The notes: generated by a model not told the origin, from the letters alone. 64,000 bases of DNA from an uncultured Clostridia bacterium (GCA_947170435.1 CAMVTO010000009.1:1-64000), one strand, 5' to 3'. Numbered from the stretch's first letter, positions 32,495 to 41,609 are shown. Numbers and translations: made by a program.

Positions 32495-33768
32495 AGTTCC
32501 TCTTCCGTTTCTGGTTCTGTATCAATTTCCTCCTCCGGCAGGCCGATGCGCACCGTCAGCAGATGGGACTGCACCGTGCCCACGTCGAGGTCGTTCGCCA
32601 CGCGGATCGTGGCGGGCACCGTATAGGTGCCGCTGGCGTTGGTGACGCCGGAGAGATCCGCCACCGCGGTCACGTCCAGCGCGGTGATGCTCTCCAGCAC
32701 GGTCTTCGTGCCCCGCAGCGTCACGGTCAGCGAACCGGTGACAACCTCCACCGTACGATCCTCAACGCCAAAGTTCTCATAGTCGAAGTTAGTCACGACC
32801 ACGGACTTGGTCGCCACGTCCCGATTGCTGATCGTCAGCGTCGATTCGGTCACGCCGCTGAGGTTGGTCATGCCCTCTGGAATGGGAATCTCAAAGGTAT
32901 AGGTCGCGGTGTCCTCGATCTCGGCAAGCGTTACCTCGCCGAGCACGATCTCCTTGAGTGCCGCAATCTGGTTGGCGTCACCGGAGAGGGTCACGGCGGC
33001 CACGTCCAGCGAGTAGTCAAAGCTGTCCAGCCGGACGCCGGTATCCTCGACGAAGTTGATCGTCAGCGGAATGTCCGTCGCGGAAATGACCGGCATAGTC
33101 ACCTGGATCGTATCGCTTGCGGCATGGATGCTGCTGCTGGCAATGGGTTGATCCTCGTAGTCGTAGAGGGCGTATTCGAGCTGCTCAACGATGGTCGAGC
33201 GGGCGTTTTCGATGTTCAGCGTCACCTGCGCATAGCTGACGTTGGTCACGTCGCTCTGCTGGCCCCAGACCTCCAGGACACTCGGCAAAAGCTGGACACG
33301 ACCGGCAACGTAGCCATCCGCCACGGTGCCCACCAGGTTGACGCGAATCTCCACGTCGTTCTTGCGGTACAGCTCGCCCACGCGAACGGAAACCGTGCGC
33401 ACCGTCGGCGATTTGACCGAGACCTGATTGGGGTTGACCCCCGGCGGATAAGCAATGCTGTAAGTCAGCGACTGCGTGCCGGGGGTATTGATGGAGCTCA
33501 GGTCCGCAACCAGCCGCAGACGGTCGCTGTCAAAGCCGTAGACCATGTCGCGGGGCATCGTCAGCACCAGATCCACCGTAGCATCACTGCCGCTAATGAG
33601 CATGAGGCCCTTGTTCGCCAACGCCGTTTCGGCGTTGTAAAACTCCACCGGGATGGCGTTGATGGTGAGATCCACGTCCGCCGTGCTGTTCACAAAAAAC
33701 CAAAGGGCAAAGGCAATGGCGACGGAGATGGTGATGTAAAGCACCTTGCGTCCGTTACTCATTGGCAT
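32491..33768 (-). CDS. cdaR: CdaR-like YbbR-domain regulator of diadenylate cyclase
   Basis: Membrane-anchored partner that tunes CdaA. About 425 residues: short cytoplasmic start, one helix (VLYITISVAIAFALWFFVN), then several YbbR-like beta domains outside the cell. AAAGGAGG lies 9 bp before the ATG at 33768; an ATG two codons later (33762) is also possible. The start lies within the end of cdaA. The usual third gene, glmM, is not here. Confidence 0.92.
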   Translation of the reverse strand: MPMSNGRKVLYITISVAIAFALWFFVNSTADVDLTINAIPVEFYNAETALANKGLMLISGSDATVDLVLTMPRDMVYGFDSDRLRLVADLSSINTPGTQSLTYSIAYPPGVNPNQVSVKSPTVRTVSVRVGELYRKNDVEIRVNLVGTVADGYVAGRVQLLPSVLEVWGQQSDVTNVSYAQVTLNIENARSTIVEQLEYALYDYEDQPIASSSIHAASDTIQVTMPVISATDIPLTINFVEDTGVRLDSFDYSLDVAAVTLSGDANQIAALKEIVLGEVTLAEIEDTATYTFEIPIPEGMTNLSGVTESTLTISNRDVATKSVVVTNFDYENFGVEDRTVEVVTGSLTVTLRGTKTVLESITALDVTAVADLSGVTNASGTYTVPATIRVANDLDVGTVQSHLLTVRIGLPEEEIDTEPETEEEL

Positions 33769-34648
33769 CCTTGCTCGCCTCCTTTTCACCCTTGCGCTGC
33801 CATGGCAGGCGCAGACGGAGCTTCTCCTGCGGTTCCTCCTCCTCGGTGGCAGGGATCAGCTCGTTGGTCAGCAGTTTTTCCAGCGTCGCCGGCGTCAGGT
33901 GCCGCTTCAGCATACCACCGGTCGCAACCGAAATCGCGCCGGTCTCCTCGGAGACGATCACCACCACCGCGTCGGAGTTCTCGCTCATGCCGATGCCCGC
34001 GCGGTGACGGGTACCGAGGTCGGGGCTGATGTTCACGTTGTGCGTGAGCGGCAGGATGCAGCCCGCCGCCAGCAGGCGCCCGTCGCGAACGATCACCGCA
34101 CCGTCGTGCAGCGCCGCCTTGACGAAGAAGATGTTTTTCAATAGCTGACTGGACACCTGCGCGTCCACCACAGTTCCGCTGCGCACCTGCTCGTCCAGGC
34201 GAACCTTGCGCTCGAACACCATCAGAACGCCGGTGCGGGATTCGGACATGTCGGCACAGGCGTCGACGGTCTGCGCGATAGCGGTCTCAATGACGCTTTT
34301 TTGCTGCACGCGGGCGAATGGATTGAAGCTCGCGAGCTTGCTGGAGCCGACCTGCTCCAGCAGGCGGCGCAGCTCCGGCTGGAACAGGATGATGAGGCCC
34401 AGCACGCCCCAGGTCAGAATATTGCGGAGGACGAAGTTGATGCTGTTGAGATGCAGCACATCACTCAATACCAACGCAACCAGAAAATATACCACGACCC
34501 TGCCGAGGTTCGCGGCGCGGGTGCGTCCCACCAGCCGCAGCGCACGATAGAGCAGCAGCGCCATCAGCGCGATATCCAGCCAGTCGCTGATCGCGATCGT
34601 ACCGATATAGCGCAGCGCGCCTTCCAAGAACGTCGTCACAACTTCCAT
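33755..34648 (-). CDS. cdaA: Diadenylate cyclase CdaA
   Basis: Makes c-di-AMP from two ATP at the membrane; c-di-AMP controls potassium and cell-wall homeostasis. 297 residues: three N-terminal membrane helices (to about residue 90), then the DAC domain with DGAVIV and GTRHRAGIGMSE (RHR). The acidic-basic C-terminal tail is a small extension. It opens the long operon behind a TTGCTT/TAGAAT promoter. Confidence 0.96.
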   Translation of the reverse strand: MEVVTTFLEGALRYIGTIAISDWLDIALMALLLYRALRLVGRTRAANLGRVVVYFLVALVLSDVLHLNSINFVLRNILTWGVLGLIILFQPELRRLLEQVGSSKLASFNPFARVQQKSVIETAIAQTVDACADMSESRTGVLMVFERKVRLDEQVRSGTVVDAQVSSQLLKNIFFVKAALHDGAVIVRDGRLLAAGCILPLTHNVNISPDLGTRHRAGIGMSENSDAVVVIVSEETGAISVATGGMLKRHLTPATLEKLLTNELIPATEEEEPQEKLRLRLPWQRKGEKEASKDANE

Positions 34649-34694
34649 CCGGTCTCTCCCATTTCATAGTGCGCCTATTTTCACAAGTAGTCTT

Positions 34695-34723
34695 ATTCTA
34701 ATATAAGCGCGGAGAAAAAGCAA
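34695..34723 (-). promoter_or_regulatory. Promoter of the cdaA-to-rsgA gene block
   Basis: Minus strand TTGCTT (34718-34723), 17 bp, TAGAAT (34695-34700), about 47 bp before cdaA. Confidence 0.6.
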
Positions 34724-34776
34724 CCGAAAGAGCTGTGAATTTTCCATGAAATCTTGTCTGTTCTTTGTGCAAGCGG

Positions 34777-35898
34777 TCACGGATGCAGCGCAGCACGCAA
34801 AGCACGCAGAAAGCCGTCGATCTCCGCTTCCGTCTCGAACGCCGAAACGCTGACGCGCACCGTCCCCGTCTCTGCCGTCCCGCCGCTGCGATGCGCCAGC
34901 GGCGCACAGTGCAGGCCCGCGCGGACGGCGACGCCGCGCTTTGCCAGTGCCTCCGCCACGTCCTCGGGCGATTCTCCGTCCACGGTAAAGGACAGTACGC
35001 CAAGCTGTCGCCGTTCCTCCGCCGCTGTGTATGGTGTGACGTCGCTCATGCGGGACAGTCCCTCCGCCGCGCGGCGGATCAACCGGCGCTCGTGGCGCAA
35101 AATGCGCTCCGGTGTCTTCTCCCGCACGAAGCGCAGGCCCGCCTCCAATCCCGCGATGCCGGGAACGTTGTGCGTGCCCGCCTCCAGTCGATCGGGCAGG
35201 AAGTCCGGCATATCCTGCGCGAGCGACGCGCTGCCCGTGCCGCCCTCCATCAGCGGATTCGCCGCCGCGCCGCACAGCAGCAGGCCGGTGCCCTGCGGGC
35301 CGTAGAGACCCTTGTGCCCCGGCATGGCAGCGAACGCCGCGCCCAATGCCGTCATGTCCAGCGGCAGCACGCCCGCGCTCTGCGATGCATCCACGATCAG
35401 CGGTATCCCAGCGCGGCGGCACAGCCCCGCGATCTCCTCGATGGGCAGGGCGTAGCCGAACACGTTGGACGCGTCGGTACAGATCACGGCGTCCGCGCCG
35501 CGGCGCAGTGCTTTCTGAAACGCACGCACGCAAGCGTCGTCGTCAAAGAGCGGCGCGGCGGCCACCGCCATCTCCGCGTGCAAGGCGTGGAGCGGACGCG
35601 TCACCGCGTTGTGCTCCCAAGGCGAGACAATGGCGCGTCCGCCGGACGGCACAAGGCTCTTGATGGCAATGTTCAATCCATGCGTCGCGCTGGTGGTGAA
35701 CACCACCTGCTCCGGCGAGGAGACGCCGAAGGTCTCCGCTGCGAGGCTGCGGGTGCGGAACAGCAACTCCTCCGCCGCCCTCGCGCTCGCGTATCCGCCG
35801 CGCCCCGGCGAGCTCATGGTCTGCATCGCACGCAGCACTGCCGCGCGGACGCTTTGCGGCTTGCGGAACGTGGTCGCCGCGCTGTCGAGATAGATCAT
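34777..35898 (-). CDS. Cysteine desulfurase-family class V aminotransferase (CsdB/SufS-like)
   Basis: PLP enzyme of 373 residues. PLP lysine is in AMPGHKGLYGPQGTG and the likely sulfur/selenium-accepting Cys in AGLHCAPLAH near the C-terminus. The MIYLDSAATTFRKP start matches the cysteine desulfurase subfamily that accompanies selenium-utilisation genes in Clostridia and Enterococcus. It overlaps the DUF3343 gene (Se/S carrier-like) by 4 bp, which supports a sulfur- or selenium-transfer pair. Generic cysteine desulfurase activity is the safer claim. Confidence 0.9.
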   Translation of the reverse strand: MIYLDSAATTFRKPQSVRAAVLRAMQTMSSPGRGGYASARAAEELLFRTRSLAAETFGVSSPEQVVFTTSATHGLNIAIKSLVPSGGRAIVSPWEHNAVTRPLHALHAEMAVAAAPLFDDDACVRAFQKALRRGADAVICTDASNVFGYALPIEEIAGLCRRAGIPLIVDASQSAGVLPLDMTALGAAFAAMPGHKGLYGPQGTGLLLCGAAANPLMEGGTGSASLAQDMPDFLPDRLEAGTHNVPGIAGLEAGLRFVREKTPERILRHERRLIRRAAEGLSRMSDVTPYTAAEERRQLGVLSFTVDGESPEDVAEALAKRGVAVRAGLHCAPLAHRSGGTAETGTVRVSVSAFETEAEIDGFLRALRAALHP

Positions 35899-36146
35899 AG
35901 CGGCACCTCTTGCGTGCCGCTGCCCGTCACATGCAGCACCCGAACCGGGCGGATGCCCGCCGAACGCAGCCGCTCCGCGCAGCGGGGATACTGCCGTTCC
36001 GAAACCTGCAAAGTATAACCGCAGCCGCTCTTGGTCACACCGGTGCCGACCCTGCGGATTTTGGCGTTCACGCCGGTATGCTCCAACGCCTTCGCCATCT
36101 GCTGGACATGCGTAATGGATCGGGCGGTCAACAGATAATAGTCCAT
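35895..36146 (-). CDS. DUF3343 putative Se/S carrier-like protein
   Basis: 83 residues: MDYYLLTARSITHVQQMAKAL start and the conserved Cys in KSGCGYTLQV. The family (Se/S carrier-like) is thought to receive selenium or sulfur from a desulfurase. It overlaps that gene's start (ATGA). No selD, yqeB/yqeC or molybdenum hydroxylase gene is in the window. Confidence 0.85.
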   Translation of the reverse strand: MDYYLLTARSITHVQQMAKALEHTGVNAKIRRVGTGVTKSGCGYTLQVSERQYPRCAERLRSAGIRPVRVLHVTGSGTQEVPL

Positions 36147-36193
36147 AGGATTCCCTCCTTACCGCATCTTATGAACGCGGCGCGGCGGGCGTG

Positions 36194-36215
36194 AAAAAAG
36201 AGGGCCGAAGCCCTC
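36194..36215 (-). terminator. Terminator of carD-ispD-ispF
   Basis: Minus strand GAGGGC-TTCG-GCCCTC followed by TTTTTT, directly after ispF. Confidence 0.9.
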
Positions 36216-36220
36216 CTCAA

Positions 36221-36709
36221 TTATGATTCCGCTTTCTCGATCAGCGCCACAGCGTGTGCTGCAATGCCCTTTCCCTCGCCGGTGAAGCCGAGCCCCTCCT
36301 CGGTGGTCGCCTTGACGCTGACGCAGTCGCGGCTGATGCCGAGTCCCTCGGCAATGCGGCGGCGCATCTCCTCAATGTAGGGCGCGAGCTTCGGCTTCTG
36401 CGCCAGCACCGTCGCGTCGATGTTCACAATGGCATAGCCAGCGTGTTTCAAGATACCGCCCACAGACTTGAGCAGCACCATGCTGGACACACCCGCGTAG
36501 GCAGGGTCATTGTCCGGGAAATGCTGCCCGATATCGCCCAGCGCTGCCGCGCCCAGCAGCGCGTCCATGATCGCGTGGAGCAGCACGTCGGCGTCCGAGT
36601 GTCCGTCCAGTCCCTTTTCATAGGGTACCGCCAATCCGCCGAGGATCAGCGGCCGATTCTCAACCAGCCGATGCACGTCATAGCCATGCCCGATTCTCAG
36701 ATTCGTCAT
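36221..36709 (-). CDS. ispF: 2-C-methyl-D-erythritol 2,4-cyclodiphosphate synthase
   Basis: Fifth step of the MEP isoprenoid pathway. 162 residues with GYDVHRL (zinc-binding DxH), [21 protein letters not shown] and DIGQHFPD, and [11 protein letters not shown] at the end. A GGGAGG ribosome site precedes it. It follows ispD with a hairpin in between. Confidence 0.98.
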   Translation of the reverse strand: MTNLRIGHGYDVHRLVENRPLILGGLAVPYEKGLDGHSDADVLLHAIMDALLGAAALGDIGQHFPDNDPAYAGVSSMVLLKSVGGILKHAGYAIVNIDATVLAQKPKLAPYIEEMRRRIAEGLGISRDCVSVKATTEEGLGFTGEGKGIAAHAVALIEKAES

Positions 36710-36731
36710 TTGTTTTTCCTCCCAACACGGA

Positions 36732-36757
36732 AAAAGAGAGGATCAGTCCTCTCTTTT
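36732..36757 (-). terminator. Hairpin spanning the ispD stop codon
   Basis: 11-bp stem AAAAGAGAGGA / TCCTCTCTTTT; the ispD TGA is in the loop region. On the minus strand it is followed by TTTTT, so it may attenuate transcription into ispF. Confidence 0.55.
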
Positions 36758-37471
36758 CGTGAGAATTGCCTCCGCCAGCACAAGGTCCAGCGGGGTAGTG
36801 ATCTTGATGTTCTCCTCCAGCCCAGGAACCAGGAAGATCTCCTTGCCCAAGCGTTCCACAGCGGAGCAATCGTCGGTCAGCGCCGCGCCCGCGTCCACCG
36901 CGGATTGGAGCGCCGCGCGCAGCAACTGCGCGTCGAACACCTGCGGCGTCTGCACCGCAAAAAGCAACGAACGGTCAGGCGTTTCGCGCACAATACCGTC
37001 CACCGCCACCTTGATCGTGTCCTTGACCGGGATCGCGGGAGCCGCGGCAAAATGCAGCCGCGCCGCTTCGATCACGCTGTCGATCAGTTCCGGCGTCACA
37101 AACGGCCTCGCGCCGTCCTGCACTGCCAGCAAATCCGCGTTTTCGTTCGCTTCGATCGCCGCGCGAAGCACGGATTCCTCCCGCGTCTTGCCGCCGGCAA
37201 CGATCTTCACGGGTTTTTGTATCCCCCAGACCTTGCACAGCTCCGCGATCTTCACCAGATCCTCCTCGCGGGTGGCGATGACGATCTCGTTCACGCCCGC
37301 CGCGGCGTCCACAGCTTGCAGCGTGTGCGCCAGAACAGGCTTACCGCCCAGCGGCAGCAGGAGCTTGTTCTCCCCCGCCATGCGCTGCGATGAGCCCGCC
37401 GCAGCGATCAGCGCCGAGCAGTATGGGTGCGCGGGGCGATGGTTGGGAAAGAGTTTTTGCCAGAGCTTCAT
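36743..37471 (-). CDS. ispD: 2-C-methyl-D-erythritol 4-phosphate cytidylyltransferase
   Basis: Third MEP step: MEP + CTP to CDP-ME. 242 residues including an N-terminal lead of about 18 that clostridial relatives share, then the nucleotide-binding ALIAAAGSSQRMAGENKLLLPLGG, the VQDGARPF motif and a C-terminal ITTPLDLVLAE. It lies 13 bp after carD. Confidence 0.96.
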   Translation of the reverse strand: MKLWQKLFPNHRPAHPYCSALIAAAGSSQRMAGENKLLLPLGGKPVLAHTLQAVDAAAGVNEIVIATREEDLVKIAELCKVWGIQKPVKIVAGGKTREESVLRAAIEANENADLLAVQDGARPFVTPELIDSVIEAARLHFAAAPAIPVKDTIKVAVDGIVRETPDRSLLFAVQTPQVFDAQLLRAALQSAVDAGAALTDDCSAVERLGKEIFLVPGLEENIKITTPLDLVLAEAILTKRED

Positions 37472-37484
37472 GGGCGCTCTCCTT

Positions 37485-37970
37485 TTATTCCTTGCTCAAC
37501 ATAACGCTGTTCACGCGCGCCTCCGCATCGGGATACGCAACGCTCTCTGCCAGCACGATCTCCGAAATCAGAATCTGCTTGGCACTGTGGAGCATCTTGC
37601 GTTCGCCGTTGGAGAGTCCACGCTCATTGTCGCGGTGCATGAGCGCCTTGATGACACCGGCAACCTCCAGCAGATCGCCGCTCTTGATGCGCTCCATGTT
37701 CTCGCGATAACGATGATTCCAGTTGGCGGTCATGTCCACGCTCAGGTGCGGGATCTTCTCGATTACAGCCTCAATGGCCTCCGCGGGGGAAATATCCCGG
37801 ATGCCGATCATTGCGCTGTTCTCCACCGGGATTTTCAAGGTCAGTCCGGAAATGGGCATCTTGAACACATAGAAGGAAATCCGTTTTCCGCTGATCTTCT
37901 CTTCCACGATGCTGTCGATCACGCCGGCACCATGCATCGGATGCACGATCTTGTCACCGATCTGGTACAT
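37485..37970 (-). CDS. CarD/CdnL-family RNA polymerase-binding regulator
   Basis: 161 residues. The N-terminal half (YQIGDKIVHPMHGAGVI) is the CarD/TRCF RNA-polymerase-interacting domain, the C-terminal half a helical DNA-contacting domain. Members stabilise open promoter complexes, mainly at rRNA and ribosomal promoters. Start chosen at the ATG at 37970, 9 bp after GGGAGGTG; the track's GTG lies inside that site. Linked to ispD-ispF as in other Clostridia. Confidence 0.93.
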   Translation of the reverse strand: MYQIGDKIVHPMHGAGVIDSIVEEKISGKRISFYVFKMPISGLTLKIPVENSAMIGIRDISPAEAIEAVIEKIPHLSVDMTANWNHRYRENMERIKSGDLLEVAGVIKALMHRDNERGLSNGERKMLHSAKQILISEIVLAESVAYPDAEARVNSVMLSKE

Positions 37971-38060
37971 GCTGCTGCCCACCTCCCTTCTGACAGAATG
38001 CGCGATGCACTACGTCTGAAATCGGGAAAATGCCATACTTAGGCATACGCTCCCCTAAAT

Positions 38061-38089
38061 AGTATAACGGATTTTCCCAGTTTTTGCAA
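38061..38089 (-). promoter_or_regulatory. Promoter of carD-ispD-ispF
   Basis: Minus strand TTGCAA (38084-38089), 17 bp, TATACT (38061-38066). Confidence 0.6.
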
Positions 38090-38113
38090 GCCGTAATTTG
38101 CGGGCATTTGCAC

Positions 38114-38145
38114 AAAAAAGGCGGATATCCTTTGTGATATCCGCC
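38114..38145 (-). terminator. Terminator of the CoA-transferase gene
   Basis: 10-bp perfect stem GGCGGATATC / GATATCCGCC, then TTTTTT on the minus strand. Confidence 0.9.
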
Positions 38146-38166
38146 CTTCCACAGCAGCAAAAATTT

Positions 38167-39507
38167 TTACTTGTTGCTCTTGCGCCAGATGCCCATCTTC
38201 TCCGCCGAAGCGATCAGCTCCTCGCGGAAGTCGGGGTGCGCAATGGAAATGAGCGCCTCCGCCCGCTCCCAGGTCGACAGGCCCTTGAGGTTGACCATGC
38301 CGTACTCGGTAACGATGTATTGCGTGCAGGAGCGCGGATCGGTGGCGATGGAGCCGGGGGTCAGCGTGGGGACGATGCGGCTCTTGACCGTGCCGTCCTT
38401 GCCTTTGACGGTGGAGGACATGCAAATGAAGCTCTTGCCGCCGTTGGAGAGGTACGCACCCATGCAGAAATCCAGCTGTCCACCGGTGCCGGAAATGTGC
38501 TTGATGCCCGCAGACTCAGCGTTGACCTGGCCGTAGAGGTCGCAGTCGATGGCGTTGTTGATGGAGATGAAGTTGTCGATCTGCGCGATGACGCGCACGT
38601 CGTTGGTGTAATCCACCGGCGCCGCCATAACGTCGGGGTTGCGATCCATGTAGTCGTACATCTTTTGCGTGCCCGCGGCGAAAGCGTAGACCTGCCGACC
38701 TTTGTCGATCGCCTTGTTCTTGCCGGTGATCTTGCCCGCCAGCGCGAGATCCACAAAGCCGTCGACGTACATCTCAGTGTGCGCGGAGAGATCCTTCAAA
38801 TCAGAGGTTGCAAGTACGGAGCCGATGGTGTTCGGCATACCGCCAATGCCCAACTGCAGGCACGCGCCGTTGGGGATCTCAGGCACAACGAGGTTGGCAA
38901 CCGCCATATCCACCGGAGTCGGGTCGGCGGCGGGAGGCAGCGCACCCACGGGCGGATTCTCGCCCTCGACGACGTAATCCACGTCCTTGATATTGATCTC
39001 GGTACCGGTGAGGCCAAAGACCCAGGGCTGGTTTTTATTGACCTCGACAATGATTTTCTTCGCATTCGCGAGCATATCCGCGAGGTGGGACGCACCGAGC
39101 GCGAAGCTGAAGTTGCCGTGGTTATCCATGGGCGTGACCTGGATCATAGCGACGTCCACCTTGGCGTTTCCGTCACGGTAGAAGCGCGGCAGCTCACTGT
39201 AGCGCATGGGCGAAAAGAAGCCCTTGCCGGCACTGATGATCTTGCGGTCGACGCCGGTGCAGTGCCAGGAGTGCCAGATGAAGTGACCCTCACCGTTCTC
39301 CGCCTCGGCGACGGCGGGCATCCACAGCGTCACACCGCCGCGAAACTTGACGTCGTGCAGCTCGTTCACGCGCTTGGCAAGCGCCTTGTCCAGCGTATAG
39401 GGATGGTTGGTACACCAGCCGTAGTCCACCCAGTCGCCGGACTGGACGACCTTGACCGCCTCGTCGGCGGTGGTCAGCTTCTGCTGATAAAGGGCAGCAT
39501 AGTCCAT
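38167..39507 (-). CDS. Butyryl-CoA:acetate CoA-transferase-like protein
   Basis: 446 residues of the acetyl-CoA hydrolase/transferase family. The chain resembles the But enzymes of gut butyrate producers: start [65 protein letters not shown] (holding the likely catalytic Glu) and [19 protein letters not shown]. But swaps CoA from butyryl-CoA to acetate as the last step of butyrate formation. Other 4-carbon acids (for example 4-hydroxybutyrate) remain possible. ATG at 39507 follows AGGAGG. It stands alone with its own promoter and terminator; no other butyrate genes are nearby. Confidence 0.85.
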   Translation of the reverse strand: MDYAALYQQKLTTADEAVKVVQSGDWVDYGWCTNHPYTLDKALAKRVNELHDVKFRGGVTLWMPAVAEAENGEGHFIWHSWHCTGVDRKIISAGKGFFSPMRYSELPRFYRDGNAKVDVAMIQVTPMDNHGNFSFALGASHLADMLANAKKIIVEVNKNQPWVFGLTGTEINIKDVDYVVEGENPPVGALPPAADPTPVDMAVANLVVPEIPNGACLQLGIGGMPNTIGSVLATSDLKDLSAHTEMYVDGFVDLALAGKITGKNKAIDKGRQVYAFAAGTQKMYDYMDRNPDVMAAPVDYTNDVRVIAQIDNFISINNAIDCDLYGQVNAESAGIKHISGTGGQLDFCMGAYLSNGGKSFICMSSTVKGKDGTVKSRIVPTLTPGSIATDPRSCTQYIVTEYGMVNLKGLSTWERAEALISIAHPDFREELIASAEKMGIWRKSNK

Positions 39508-39558
39508 AACAATGATCCTCCTGTATGTCAAATTCAAATCAAGTCACGATTCGTGAAA

Positions 39559-39586
39559 AGTATAACACACAGCGCGGTGCCTGCAA
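39559..39586 (-). promoter_or_regulatory. Promoter of the CoA-transferase gene
   Basis: Minus strand TTGCAG (39581-39586), 16 bp, TATACT (39559-39564). Confidence 0.55.
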
Positions 39587-39608
39587 AGAACTTTTTTCCC
39601 AAATGGGC

Positions 39609-39638
39609 AAAAAAGAGGACAGGCACATGCCTGCCCTC
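39609..39638 (-). terminator. Terminator of cmk-plsC-ispH/rpsA
   Basis: Minus strand stem GAGGGCAGGC / GCCTGTCCTC (one G-T pair) with ATGT loop, then TTTTTT. Confidence 0.9.
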
Positions 39639-39653
39639 TTTCATGATTCGGAA

Positions 39654-41609
39654 TTACTCCTCGTCCTCGGCCTCTTCTTCAGCAGCGGGGGTGAGGATCG
39701 CGCGGATGCTGAGGGAAATCTTCTGCTTTTCCTCGTCAACAGCAGTGATCTTTGCCTCGACGGTCTCGCCCTCGGAGAGCACGTCACCGGGCTTCTCAAT
39801 GCGGCGATCCGCGATCTGGGAGATGTGGATCAGGCCGTCCACGCCGGGCACGACCTCGGCGAACGCGCCGAAAGTCATCAGCTTGACGATGCGCACCTTG
39901 GCCACGTCGCCGACCTTGTAGGTCTTCATGAACACATCCCAGGGATTCTGGGTGCGATCCTTGACGCCGAGGGAGATCTTGTGCTTCTCCGCGTCGAAGG
40001 AGATGACGTACACATCCAGATGGTCGCCGACTTTGACGACCTCAGAGGGGTGCTTGATGCGGCTCCAGCTCAGCTCGCTGATATGAACCATGCCGTCCAC
40101 GCCGCCGATGTCGACGAACACGCCGTAGCTGGTCATGGACTTCACGACACCGTCATAGTGCTTGCCGACCTCGATGTTGTCCCAAACTTCCTTCTGCGCC
40201 GCCTGACGCGCCTCGCTGAGCACGCTGCGGATGGAGCCCACCACGCGGCGGCGGGCACGGTTGACCTCGGTGACGCGGAGCTGCACGCTCTGCTTGACCA
40301 TGGTGCTGAGATCCGCATCGCGGGGCTGGCCGCTCTGGGACGCAGGAACAAAGACACGCACGCCCTTGACGGAAACCACGATACCGCCCTTGTTGACTTC
40401 GGACACAGTACCGGTGAGAACGGTCTTATCCTCGACGGCCTTCTCGATGTCCTCCCAGACCTTGACGGCGTCCAGACGCTTCTTGGAGAGTGTTGCATAA
40501 CCTTCCACGTCGTTCACGCGGACAATGTAGGTCTCGATCTCATCGCCGACATGGACAATGTCCTCGACCTTGGCGTCGGGATCGGCGCTCAGCTCGGAGA
40601 TGGGGATGTAGCCTGCCTGCTTGCAGCCGAGGTCGACCTGAATTTCGGTCGCACCGATGGCAGTGACGACGCCGGTGACCTTATCGCCGGTGTTGAGAGT
40701 CTTGAAGGACTTCTCCAGCATCTCCTCGAAGGACTCGCCCTCGGCCGCTTTGGTTTCGTTCTTGATTTCTTCCGTCATGGTTGCATAAACCTCCTTAATG
40801 ATGCTCGCAGGCGTTGATGCGCCGGCGGTAAGTCCCGCAGTGATGCAACCAAAAAAGACGTCCGGCGAGAGCTCGTCCGCCGTCTCGATCTGAACGACGC
40901 GTGGACAAGCCTCTTTGCAAATCTCTGTCAAATGTCTCGTGTTAGCGCTTTTGCGGTCTCCGACTACCACCATCACGTCAACCTCGGCCGCAATTTTCGC
41001 CGCTTCAAGTTGACGCTTCTGCGTAGCTCCGCATATTGTATCACAAACTTTTACGTTTGTACACTCTTTTTTTAGAAAAAATAAACAATTCTCCCACACG
41101 GATCGGATGCAGGTGGTCTGCGCCACCGCAAGCACCGGCCGATGTGGATCAAAATCCCCGCTTTGCAGCAATTTTTCGACACTTTCAGGGGATTCGCAGA
41201 CTGCCGCGCCGCGGCATCGGCTGGCGATCGCCATCACCTCCGGGTGGTTCGGCTCGCCGACAATGACGACCTGCGTGCCGTCGCGCTCCGCCTGCTCCAC
41301 GAGCTGCTGCGTGCGGCGCACGTTGGGGCATGTGGCGTCCACGATTTCCGCGCCGCGCGATGCAAGCGCCTCCATGACCTCCCGACGCTCTCCGTGGGAG
41401 CGGATCAGCACCGCCTCCCCGGGCTTTCCCTCGTCGGGTGAATCAATCTGCCGCATACCGAGGGCGGCAAGCTCCGCGATGACGTTATCGTTGTGGATGA
41501 TGCTGCCAAGCATCGCGCCGCCGCGCGCACGAGCGGTCTCCTCCGCCAGCTCCACGGCGCGCCGGACACCGTAACAAAAACCGGCCGACTGTGCCAGAAT
41601 AACTTTCAT
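39654..41609 (-). CDS. ispH: Fusion of IspH (HMBPP reductase) and ribosomal protein S1-type domains
   Basis: 651 residues. Residues 1-285 are IspH, the last MEP-pathway enzyme, with 4Fe-4S cysteines C12 (AGFCYGV), C94 (DATCPNV) and about C190 (DTICGATQKRQ) and the SHGE motif. After an acidic linker (about 287-305) come four S1 RNA-binding domains (residues about 310-635) and an acidic tail. The same fusion is known in Clostridia and annotated as bifunctional. How the two activities relate is unknown. Start overlaps the plsC stop (ATGA). Confidence 0.96.
   Translation of the reverse strand: MKVILAQSAGFCYGVRRAVELAEETARARGGAMLGSIIHNDNVIAELAALGMRQIDSPDEGKPGEAVLIRSHGERREVMEALASRGAEIVDATCPNVRRTQQLVEQAERDGTQVVIVGEPNHPEVMAIASRCRGAAVCESPESVEKLLQSGDFDPHRPVLAVAQTTCIRSVWENCLFFLKKECTNVKVCDTICGATQKRQLEAAKIAAEVDVMVVVGDRKSANTRHLTEICKEACPRVVQIETADELSPDVFFGCITAGLTAGASTPASIIKEVYATMTEEIKNETKAAEGESFEEMLEKSFKTLNTGDKVTGVVTAIGATEIQVDLGCKQAGYIPISELSADPDAKVEDIVHVGDEIETYIVRVNDVEGYATLSKKRLDAVKVWEDIEKAVEDKTVLTGTVSEVNKGGIVVSVKGVRVFVPASQSGQPRDADLSTMVKQSVQLRVTEVNRARRRVVGSIRSVLSEARQAAQKEVWDNIEVGKHYDGVVKSMTSYGVFVDIGGVDGMVHISELSWSRIKHPSEVVKVGDHLDVYVISFDAEKHKISLGVKDRTQNPWDVFMKTYKVGDVAKVRIVKLMTFGAFAEVVPGVDGLIHISQIADRRIEKPGDVLSEGETVEAKITAVDEEKQKISLSIRAILTPAAEEEAEDEE

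Noticed and set aside
38103-38116. Fourth LacI operator-like site (GCATTTGCACA)
   Set aside because: Only one half-site matches well; it lies beyond the terminator of the CoA-transferase gene and not at a sugar promoter.
38098-39921. 607-aa plus-strand ORF
   Set aside because: Antisense of the CoA-transferase gene and of the end of ispH/rpsA.
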